DNA of 64,000 nt, from assembly GCA_027919835.1 (NCBI GenBank), contig JANVFP010000011.1:1-64000 (forward strand), given 5' to 3'. Shown piece by piece: positions 11,690-20,790 of the stretch; positions within the stretch are counted from its first letter, which is position 1; each line of letters begins with the position of its first letter. The notes under the pieces were generated by a model. It searched no databases and had not been told where the DNA came from. It saw only the letters and a program-made list of their open reading frames with translations. The stretch comes from Lentinula raphanica (taxonomy: Eukaryota > Basidiomycota > Agaricomycetes > Agaricales > Omphalotaceae). The position numbers and the translations under genes are program-made.

Positions 11690-13233
11690 GAAACATGTAC
11701 ATGTATATCACAGAGTCCAATAGTCATAGTGAGTATCTGAACCATGTCCAGACACTTCTAGTAGACTGTAGGAGTGATTCCTCCATGAACCACCATCAGT
11801 ATACTTGCATTACATGGACATATGCATTGACATTTACATAAAACACTGTTATATTTCAAAAGATCACAATATAGCCAACCCCACAGGTTGAATTTTCGAG
11901 TTCTTTGAATTGTATCTAGAAGAGTATGATATAAACAACATCCTTACACAATATAGAGCCCACACAAAAATTATTGAGTGTGCTATTAATGATTTTCGAC
12001 CCAAAAACACCAAATAAGCGCCCATAAGCGCCCAAAACTCGTTGTTATAAGTGTGTTATAGTATAACAATGAGTGTGTTATGTATATAAAGTAACATTGT
12101 TCCGACTTTCTAACTGTTAAGTGTGTTAAGTATAGTGACTGATAATACTGTTTTGAGTATTTTCATTGTCAACTGTGTTAAGTATAATACATATAAGTAC
12201 TGTTATGAGTTTTCATGTGTGAGGTTTGACAGTGAGTGTTAAGTGTACTGAACATATTGAGTAATATCAATTGTTCTGAGTCATTAAGGGTACTAGGTGT
12301 GCTAAAAATATCATGTACAATGTATTTACTCCCCAAATCATTCAGTTTAGTATGATTCTTGAGTGATATAAGTGATTGAGGGTACTAGGGGTGCTATAAA
12401 TAGTATATACATGATATATACTGACTGTGTAGTGGATTTGGTATGATTTGGAGTGATGTTGTTTTTCAATTGTGTCATGTAAATTTTTTTATTTTGCATT
12501 TTCAGGGCCAATAAGGCACCCCTGAATTTTTTGAGTATTTTTTATGATTTTTTCAGATTTTTTGCTATCAGATGAGATCAAGTTCTATTTTTAGCCCAAT
12601 AAAGGTACTAGGATGCTAAATATAGCATATACATCATATATACTGACTGTATAGTGGATTTGGAATGATTTGGAGTCATGAAAATTTCCACACTTGTCGC
12701 GTATTTTTTTTTATTTTGCATTTTCAGGGCCAACAAGGCACCCCTGAATTTTTTGACTATTTTTAGGATTTTTTTCAGATTTTTTGCTACAAGATGACAT
12801 CATGATCAATTTTTACCTTTTTTGGTAATTTTGATGTGCCTGGGCCTGCAATAGGCTCTATACCATCCCTAAATATTTTTTGCATTTTTACTGATTTTTT
12901 GGGCTATTTTTAGTACCTAGATTGACCCTACATCATTTTTTATCATATGAGGTCATTTGCTTACATATCCTGATCTGACCTAATCAGGCCATTTTAGGTT
13001 TTTTATGAATTTTTATGAATTTTCGGGTTTTTTTGAAAATGTACTGCTTATTTAATATCTGGATGATTATTAATTACTCAAAACAGTAAATATAAGCCAT
13101 ATGTGACAGGTGGTGACAGACATGACCACCCCCGGAGCCATTTCCGGGACCCCCTCCGGGTTATCACAACTATTTGCAATAGGTACCCGATAACTTATCA
13201 GTGTTTTTTACAAAAGCTTTACTGTATCCTGTG
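11690..13233 (-). repeat. Right arm of the foldback 1 palindrome
   Basis: Reverse complement of the left arm with rare single-base differences in the outer kilobase; more substitutions appear near the centre (around 11800-11950). The two arms would form a long hairpin in single-stranded DNA or RNA. Confidence 0.85.
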
Positions 13234-13768
13234 GCAACATGGGCTTTGAGCTGTGATTTTGTGATATAATCTGTAATGTAATACATGACCGCTTTCGCAG
13301 ATGCACCCGAGCCAATAAACTTAATGTCAATATTACAACGCACCGCTGCAAGTATAGTCTCATTGAAGTCATTCACCAATCCATCCAGCTTACGCAAATT
13401 GAGTTCACCTGTTTCATCGTCAAAAAATGTGTTCGCTTTCACGTTAGATTGATCCAGCTCGAAGCGACATGCTCAAGGCTCAGGTGGACCACGCCAATAC
13501 TTATAACAGGTCGACGTGTGTTTGTGGGTTTGACAAATCTGAGAAAGCAAATGCATGTCTTTCTGGACCAAGTTTTGAGATTCTACATCCTGTTCATCAG
13601 GTATTTGAGGTCCTCGGATAGAGCAAGGATGAAATTGTAATGCCTGAACTGGAACAGCTGACTTGCAATCAGGAACAACAGAAGTCGATATTGTATCATC
13701 CAAAAACGCGATGAGCCTTTCATGGAAAACATAGCCATCGTCAGCCAGTACATGCTTCTTGATTTCGT
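13234..13768 (-). pseudogene. Inverted duplicate of the Helitron Rep segment captured at the foldback end
   Basis: This is the reverse complement of 9581-10115 of the adjacent gene, including the same TGA, the Y2 motif and the ATGTTGC target bases. A few substitutions separate the copies (for example Leu/Ser in the DDTI segment and Glu/Lys in the PDCES segment). It joins the terminal repeat at 13769 through the shared six bases GGGTTA, present both in the gene (complement of TAACCC, 9573-9578) and at the inner edge of the terminal repeat. It looks like a repair or replication template switch from the element into flanking DNA and back. Confidence 0.85.
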
Positions 13769-13846
13769 CAGGGTTATCACAACTATTTGCAATAGGTACC
13801 CAATAACTTATCGGTACTTTTTACAAAAGTTTTACAGTATCAGCTG
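13769..13846 (-). repeat. Extra copy of the foldback terminal inverted repeat
   Basis: About 78 bp beginning GGGTTATCACAACTATTTGC and ending ACAGTATCAGCTG. It matches 13160-13233 and, inverted, 10116-10190, with roughly eight differences. It forms the actual right boundary of the insertion, next to the target duplication. Confidence 0.85.
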
Positions 13847-14349
13847 ATGTTGCATATGCTGCACTAGAACTTGCTGTGAAGCGGCTCGAGCGTTCTGTTG
13901 AAGAAGACGATCCATTGACTGTTAAGGCCAAGAAGTTGCTGCAACGCTGTGCATATTCAATGATTAGCCAGCAAGAACTTTCTGCTCAGCAAGTTGCCTC
14001 GTATCTGTTGGACTTTGGAGATCATTTCACATCTCATATGTTTAATAATCTATACTGGACTTCATTTGAGCGACACCTTAACAACCTGGAACGTTTGGCT
14101 CAATCTCCAGATATTTCCGTCGATCTTGCAACCACTGATCAGGGAATTACGGAAAACAACGACAGCGTTGGTGATAATGTTGAAGTGACTGTGAGCATAT
14201 CTGCAGACCAGGTTGTTCGTGAAATCCCTGGACAGGTTCCAGACTACGTATCCCGCCATTCAAAACTAGATTTGCTCTGTTTGTGGGATATGGTTGCGTG
14301 TTTTCGCAAAGTGCGTTTCAAGCCACATCAGGAAAAGTACCCTTTGCTC
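13847..14349 (+). pseudogene. Helitron gene, segment between Rep and helicase
   Basis: The frame continues the Rep region: VAYAALELAVKRLE, then KAKKLLQRCAYSMISQQELS and DFGDHFTSHMFNNLYWTSFE, all conserved in fungal Helitron helicases. It enters a less conserved linker ending in LWDMVACFRKVRFK. The frame is cut by a TAA created at the edge of the small TIR element at 14350. The first ATG (13876) is internal and not a true start. Confidence 0.75.
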
Positions 14350-14525
14350 AGGTAACCCAGAGACACCCCCCAAAACCTAGGCTCTCCCAAAGCACCCAAA
14401 GAAATCTGAGGCAAACTCAGGCTTGCCCAGGCTTTTCCAGGCAAACTCAGGCTTGCTCAGGCTTTTTCAGGCAAACTCAAAGTTTTCAGACTGCTGAGGT
14501 TTTGGGGGGTATCTCTAGGCAACCT
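14350..14525. mobile_element. 176-bp TIR (MITE-like) insert in the Helitron gene
   Basis: The terminal inverted repeat of about 29 bp reads AGGTAACCCAGAGACACCCC on the left; the right end, inverted, is AGGTTGCCTAGAGATACCCC. Both continue into CCAAAACCTAGG with few mismatches. The interior consists of imperfect tandem units around CAGGCAAACTCAGGCTTG. It breaks the conserved reading frame, which resumes in a different frame. I could not identify an unambiguous target-site duplication. Confidence 0.7.
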
Positions 14526-15645
14526 AGGCACCAGGTCAGTTTTGCTGATGCAGAGAGAAATACATGCATGGAGGATGACGATATTGTAAACGATGATGTT
14601 CTACAGCCCGATTATACTTCAGGGTCTGATAATGATAATGTTCAGTGTTCAGCGCATGAACTAACAGTCCTGCTCAATGATAACAGCAATGTTCGACCTT
14701 GTTTTGAGTTCCAATCAAGCCATCAACAGTGTGCATCCCATGTGCTGCAGTTGTTGAAACCAGGCGATAGACAGGTACCAGTGCCTATAGGACCTGGCTT
14801 GCCTCGCAGGGATCGGTTGGAGGTCTACGACCGCTACTGTCGAGTCATGTTGATTTTGTTCAAACCGTGGCATACACTTTCAAACTTGAGAATGCCTTCT
14901 GAAACTTGGTCTGATGCTTTCAAAGATTTCTTAAAGGAGTGTCCAGATTCCATTCGCAAATTGATCACAAATATGCAACTGTTACATGAGTGTAAAGATT
15001 CTCGTGATGATCACTTTGCTAAACGAAGGTGTCGTGCTGCTACCAATTCTTCCAACATAAACGACCGGCCCCGCAATGGAGACAATGATTTTATGGGATG
15101 TGATGATGAAGATGAGCGGGTGCTGGAACACTTGACTGATATTCAAGGAATATACTCAGACCGATATCATTCAATGGATCAGAGTACCTCCAATTGTGTC
15201 CTTGCTGCTGAGCAAGTTGGCATGTTTGATTCGCCTACTGTCAATGTGGCAACGGTGCCGTCAGAAAAACAGCAATTTCCAGTGGATGTCGAAGACATCA
15301 CAGGGCAGCATGCGCACTACGAATCTGAATGGAAATCTGCATACAGCGAACAACGAGCACGCTGGAAAAAGAGGGCACAGGTGTCAGACGTTGCAGGAGA
15401 TGTTACAGAAAACTATTCAGATGTGGATGTGACATTGAACACATTTGACTCAGGCGGCCTTCCTGTTACAGGTGTCGATAGTACTCTAGCATGTCGACAA
15501 GTGGCAATGGACAATCGTATTGACAAACCATCTTTGAACACTGATACCGTTGAAGATTTCATCTCCAGTTTGAGTCCGTGTCTTAACGCAGACCAAGAAC
15601 GTGCTTTTGGGCTGATTGCTCAACATACCATAGAAAAACCAGCAA
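14526..15645 (+). pseudogene. Helitron gene, linker and pre-helicase region
   Basis: The open frame runs to TAG 15663-15665 but the conserved frame is lost near 15645. It contains a conserved block with QLLKPGDRQVPVPIGPGLPR and YDRYCRVMLILFKPW, typical of the region before the Helitron helicase, then acidic and Ser-rich sequence, and LNADQERAFGLIAQHT just before the Walker A loop. One missing base (probably in ATCCTTTGCGG) puts the helicase in the next frame. Confidence 0.7.
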
Positions 15646-17027
15646 TCCTTTGCGGATGTTCATAGGAGGGCCAGGTGGCACAGGTAAATCATATGTTATT
15701 GCTTGTCTTAACAACTTTTTTCTCCACACAAACCAAACACGACGCTTCAGGCTGTGCTCATACACAGGAGTAGCTGCTAACAACATCAGTGGAATGACTT
15801 TACATTCTGCTTTAAGCTTTACAAATATGTCTTTCACAAAAGCAAATTCTGCTAGTCACCGAGATCTGCTTGCAATGTGGGAAGGTGTTGATTATCTGTT
15901 CATTGATGAAGTTTCAATGATAGGTTGTGCGTTCCTGTACCGAATCAGCCAAGCGTTGTCTCAGGCAAAAGAAAACAGTGAACCTTTTGGTGGAATAAAC
16001 GTGATATTTGCTGGTGATTTTGCACAGTTATCACCTGTGGGTGACTCCTCCCTGTGTGCCCAGGTGAAGACCCATAGGGTGAGTACAACGGCAGGTCAAA
16101 ACATTGTATTTGGCAAGCTCCTATGGCTTTCCGTGCAGACTGTTATACTTTTATCAGAAATCAAGCGACAAGAGGGACCACAAAACACACGATTTGTGAA
16201 CCTCTTGACCCGATTACGCTCAGGTATATGCAATGATGATGATTTCGACTTGTTGAATACACGACTTGCATCAGTTCTCAATGTCAACTGGTCGGACAGC
16301 CAATGGACCCATGCGCCGTTGATTGTTTGCAACAATGAGACAAAGGATGCACTGAATGAAAGAATGACTGCAGCTTTTGCTCAATGGACAAATCAAGAGG
16401 TTCAATGGTATATCGCAGAGGACACTAGGAAGGGACACGTTGTCAGCCAGGATGAGCAGAATATGCTACTTGATCTCCATTCAGGAAAGACAAACTACCG
16501 TTTGGGAAGATTACCCCTTGTTATTGGAATGCCAGTGGTGATAGGAAGCAACTACGATGTACAGTCAGGTGTTGTTAATGGGACTACAGGGATTTTGCGC
16601 AAGATTCGTTATCGTTTGGATGAAAACAACATGCAACATCTCGTCTCATGCGTGGTCGAGTATCCACATCTGAATGGTTTGGATTATTTACCGCACCTGA
16701 CAGCAAATCAAGTGGCGGTCATTGAAGACACTGTATCCATGAAGTTCATACACCCGATGTCAAAAAAAAGTTGCATGTTTGCCCGTACACAGGTCCCGAT
16801 TTTGCCAGGATTTGCGATAACTGCACACAAAGCACAAGGAGCAACTTACCAACATGCAGTATTAGACCTCGAGTCTTGTTCTGGTACAGAGAGGCCATAT
16901 GTCATGGTTTCGAGAGTGAAATCACTAGATGGTCTAGTTATTCTGCGACCCTTCAGACGATCAAAGATTATGAGCCGTCAGTCACAGGACGTACGTATGG
17001 AAATTAAACGTCTTGAGGCCCTACACA
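15646..17027 (+). pseudogene. Helitron Pif1-type helicase domain
   Basis: Superfamily 1B helicase motifs are visible: Walker A GGPGGTGKS (codons 6-14 from the ATG at 15650), Walker B FIDEVSMIG (about 84-92), FAGDFAQLSPVG (motif III), then a motif V/VI region with GFAITAHKAQGATY and YVMVSRVKSLDGL near the end. The family unwinds DNA 5' to 3' during Helitron transposition. The conserved sequence stops at 17027 where foldback element 2 begins; the frame then runs by chance to TAA 17090-17092. Foldback 2 is related to the element in the Rep part, so the same family hit this gene twice. Confidence 0.8.
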
Positions 17028-18480
17028 CAGCTGAAGCTGTAAAAACTCCGCGAAGTAGTCCGATAAGTCTCCACCACAGCTTTGCGAAGTAACAGGACTC
17101 GCTCTCGAAGCTCAACAAACCCTTCCGGGTAGGCTAGTAGGGCTCCGGGGGGTGCTCGGCTATTTAGTATATTTAATAATATTTAATAATTCTTTTATTA
17201 TTTAATAGGTATATTATAATAAATCTACTTTGCGAAGCTATACTGCACTTCGCAAAGTGACTACGTTTACGGCAATCATGAAATCAGGTAAATTAGGGTT
17301 AGATCATTATGTCATTGATTTCCTTTTTGGGTTATGATATTTTTGAATAGAAAAAAGCATAGAATGATATTATTGACCTTGAGGTGCTAAAACATGACAG
17401 AGGAAACTAAAAATAGCTACAATGAGGTATTGGCTACCTCAGGCACATCAAAATTGCCTAAAAAGGAAATTGGTCCAAAAATAGAACTTGATCTCATCAG
17501 ATAGCAAAAAATCTGAAAAAATCATAAAAAATACTCAAAAAATTCAGGGTTGCCTCATTGGCCCTGAAAATGCAAAATAAAAAAAAATACGCGACAAGTG
17601 TAAAAGTGTTATCACTTCAAATCATACTAAATCTAAATATATATGATGTACATGCTATTTTTAGCACACCCAGTACCCTCAGACACTTAGAATGGCTTAT
17701 ACTATCATTCAATTTATTAAACTTAACACACTTGACAATGAAAAAGCTCAGAACAGTAGTAACGTATATTATACTCAATACACTTAACACACTCAACAAT
17801 GAAAAACCTCAAAACAGTGTTCATGTGTGTTGTACTTAAAACTCATAATATACTTAACAATGAAAAGTCTCGGAACAATACTAATGTATATCATACTCAA
17901 CACACTTCACAATGAAAAAACTCGGAACAGTGCTCATGTGTGTTATACTTAATACACTTCATCAATCAATATAACACACTTCACAATCAAAAACTTGGAG
18001 TAGTGTAATCACTCATTATACTTATCACACTGAACACACTTCATCAGTAAGTATGACACATCTATAATAGGACATTGTTATATTATAACACACATATAAC
18101 AACGAGTTTTGGGCGCTTTTGGGCGCTTATTTGGTGCTTTTGAGTCGAAGATCATTGATAACACACTCAATAATTTTTATGTGGGCTTTATATTGTGTCA
18201 GAATGTTGTGTATATCATACCTTCCTAGATACAATTTGGAGAACCAAAAAATACAGCCTATAGAGCTGGATATATGATGATCTTTTATGATTTTACACTG
18301 TTTTGTGTAAATCACAGTGCATACATCCATGTTCTGAAGTCAAACTCCTTCTGGGCAATGAAAAGAGACATCCTACAACCTATTCTATGCTTACTCTGTG
18401 TCATAAAGCCAAGAGACTCACAATGGGAGTCATTGAGTATGATATCTGTAGTTACATGCAAGTATACATATCACCAATAT
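17028..18480 (+). repeat. Left arm of the foldback 2 palindrome
   Basis: It begins with short internal palindromes around CTTCGCGAAG / CTTTGCGAAG, then AT-rich DNA with dispersed AACACACTT-type motifs. It pairs with 18710-20159. Small open frames (for example 17558-17839 and 18274-18486) have no independent support. Confidence 0.8.
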
Positions 18481-18709
18481 ACATGAAATATGTAGATGTA
18501 TATTACAGAGTCCAATGGTCATGGTGAGTATCTGAATCATGTTCATACACTGTTAGTAGACTGTAGGAGTGCTCTCGCCATGAGACAGCTTTGGAATCTA
18601 TGCAATACATGGACATATGTATTGTCATTTACCTAAAACACTGTTAAATCATAAAAGATCATGATATAGCTATCCCTACAGGCTGTAATTTTGAGTTCTC
18701 CGAGTTGTA

Positions 18710-20159
18710 TCTAGGGGAGTATGATGTATACAACATCCTGACACAACAGAAAGTCCTCACAAAAATAATTGAGTTAGGTATTAATGAATTTCGACTCAAA
18801 AACATCAAATAAGCGCCCATAAGCGCCCAAAACTCGTTGTTATATGTGTGTTATAGCATAACAATGTCCTATTAAAGGTATGTTATTCTTACTGATGAAG
18901 TGTGTTCAGTGTGATATGTGTTATGAGTGATTACACTACTCTGATTTTTTATTGTTAAGTGTGTTATATTGATTGATGAAGTGTATCAAGTATAATACAC
19001 ATGAGCACTGTTCCGACTTTTTTCATTGTAAAGTGTGTTGAGCATGATATACATTAATATTGCTCTGAGACTTTTCATTGTTAAGTGTATTATGTGTTTT
19101 AAGTATAACACACATGAACACTTTTTTGAGGGTTTTCATTGTTGAGTGTGTTAAGTGTGTTGAGCATGATATACATTAGTATTGTTCTGAGACTTTTCAT
19201 TAATGAGTTTTAAGTATAACACACATGAACACTGTTTTGAGGGTTTTCATTGTTGAGTGTGTTAAATATGTTGAGTATGATATACATTGGTATTGTTCCG
19301 AGACTTTTCATTGTTAAGTGTATTATGTGTTTTAAGTATAACACATATGGACACTGTTTTGAGGTTTTTCATTGTTGAGTGTGTTAAGTGTATTGAGTAT
19401 AATATACATTACTACTGTTCTGAGTTTTTTCATGAACAAGTGTGTTAAGTTTAACAAGCATTGAGTGTGCTGAATATATTGAATGATATAAGTCATTCTA
19501 AGTGTCTGAGGGTACTAGGTGTGCTAAAAATAGCATGTACATTATATATACCTAGATTTAGTATGATTTGAAGTGATAACACTTTTACACTTGTCGCGTA
19601 TTTTTTTTTATTTTGCATTTTCAGGGCCAATGAGGCAACCCTGAATTTTTTGAGTATTTTTTATGATTTTTTCAGATTTTTTGCTATCTGATGAGATCAA
19701 GTTCTATTTTTGGACCAATTTCCTTTTTAGGCAATTTTGATGTGCCTGAGGTAGCCAATACCTCATTGTAGCTATTTTTAGTTTCCTCTGTCATGTTTTA
19801 GCACCTCAAGGTCAATAATATCATTCTATGCTTTTTTCTATTCAAAAATATCATAACCCAAAAAGGAAATCAATGACGTAATGATCTAACCCTAATTTAC
19901 CTGATTTCATGATTGCCGTAAACGTAGTCACTTTGCGAAGTGCAGTATAGCTTCGCAAAGTAGATTTATTATAATATACCTATTAAATAATTAAAGAATT
20001 ATTAAATATTATTAAATATACTAAATAGCCGAGCACCCTCCGGAGCCCTACTGGTCTACCGGAAGGGTTTTTTAAGCTTCGAGAGCGAGTCCTGTTACTT
20101 CGCGAAGCTGTGGTGGGAACTTATCGGATTACTTCGCGAAGTTTCTACAGCTACGGGTG
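18710..20159 (-). repeat. Right arm of the foldback 2 palindrome
   Basis: Inverted counterpart of the left arm, with small insertions or deletions and substitutions scattered along it (for example GGGGTGCTCGGC versus GCCGAGCACCCTCCGG near the ends). Confidence 0.8.
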
Positions 20160-20620
20160 CTGTCACTATTACCGAGAGCGATGACTTCAGTCTCATGTCG
20201 CTCATGTTGACAGGATATACCACTGCTGAGTGTGTCCTACTTGGACGGCACACCTTCACGCTCTTGTACCCTTTGCTGGTAGAAAATCGTGAAGTACTCC
20301 GTTTGCCTTCTGTGGAACGGGCCATTCCTGAGCAGGTTTTGGACTGTGTATCGACACGGTTTAATCTCCTCGAATCAACGCAACATCTTGGTCGACCTTG
20401 TGGCGAAAGTTGCCCGAACATTTGGCGCCGTTCTTTGGGCATGAAAGGATCCGCTATGTTGTACTGGGGTGGATTCAAAAATGGTAGAGATTCGCGGTTG
20501 AAATCAGGTTCTTATGAGTGGAAGATTGCGCATACATGTCGAAATCCTTTATGTAAGTGGAGTTCCATCAAGCCCATGGAAATGTGCGACTGGTTGTGGT
20601 GGGCAGTGCCCGACGCTTAA
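20160..20620 (+). pseudogene. Helitron gene, C-terminal segment beyond foldback 2
   Basis: Open from the foldback edge to TAA 20618-20620, without a credible start of its own (first ATG 20195). It contains GESCPNIWRRSLGMKGSAML, then WGGFKNGRD and HTCRNPLCKW. I recall similar Cys/Trp-rich C-terminal extensions after the helicase in basidiomycete Helitron proteins, so I treat it as the end of the same gene. That family match is from memory and less certain than the helicase itself. Confidence 0.55.
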
Positions 20621-20790
20621 GTAGCTTTCATGCCAAACTCTGTATCTTTTGTATAAATTTGATAACATGCGTTTACATTTCTAATAACGGTTTATGAATG
20701 CATGCACACTGTATTCCACCATTATGCACTACTGCGTCAGGATGGTCTTCATTCGTCGAACTACGATAGATTGTTAGGAGCTGTTTGTGA

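Larger units (their letters stand above)
10116..13846. mobile_element. Foldback element 1 (giant palindromic TIR element with captured target DNA)
   Basis: The left end is CACAGGATACAGTAAAG and the right end, read inward on the other strand, is CAGCTGATACTGTAAAA. Both start with CA, followed by five variable bases and a WACWGTA core. A 7-bp direct repeat ATGTTGC lies immediately outside each end (10109-10115 and 13847-13853). Bases 10116-13233 form an almost perfect palindrome about position 11674.5: paired coordinates add to 23349, with divergence growing toward the centre. Beyond 13233 the right arm continues into an inverted copy of flanking Helitron sequence (13234-13768) and then a second copy of the right terminal repeat (13769-13846). 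No credible protein is encoded, so it must rely on a transposase elsewhere. The 3.1-kb core matches foldback element 2 in length and sequence. Confidence 0.85.
17028..20159. mobile_element. Foldback element 2 (giant palindromic TIR element)
   Basis: 3132 bp with inverted ends CAGCTGAAGCTGTAAAAAC (left) and CACCCGTAGCTGTAGAAAC (right, read inward). As in foldback 1, these show CA, five variable bases, then an AGCTGTA core. Paired positions sum to 37187 throughout, so the whole element is a palindrome centred at about 18593. Its arms share long blocks with foldback 1, including the GGGCGCTTTTGGGCGCTTATTTGG motif and the TTCAGGGTTGCC..ATTGGCCCTGAAAATGC block, but are more diverged from each other, suggesting an older insertion. 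The flanking heptamers (CTACACA and CTGTCAC) only partly match. No protein-coding gene is supported inside. Confidence 0.85.
6499..20620 (+). mobile_element. Decayed autonomous Helitron carrying nested insertions
   Basis: Consecutive plus-strand pieces encode a Helitron-like N domain, a HUH/Y2 Rep nuclease and a Pif1-family helicase in the usual order. The gene is interrupted by a nonsense codon (9874-9876), a foldback element (10116-13846), a 176-bp TIR element (14350-14525), a frameshift (about 15645) and a second foldback (17028-20159). I cannot identify the 5' TC end or the 3' hairpin-CTRR end, so the element limits given are those of the coding pieces. The gene's first codons lie only about 60 bp from the end of the neighbouring gypsy LTR. 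Confidence 0.75.

Noticed and set aside
13449..13640. 63-codon plus frame, duplicated as 9709-9900 minus
   Set aside because: It is the antisense shadow of the Helitron Rep sequence present in both copies.
17558..18527. Several 60-93 codon frames in foldback 2
   Set aside because: Low-complexity AT-rich palindrome sequence with no shared product between arms.
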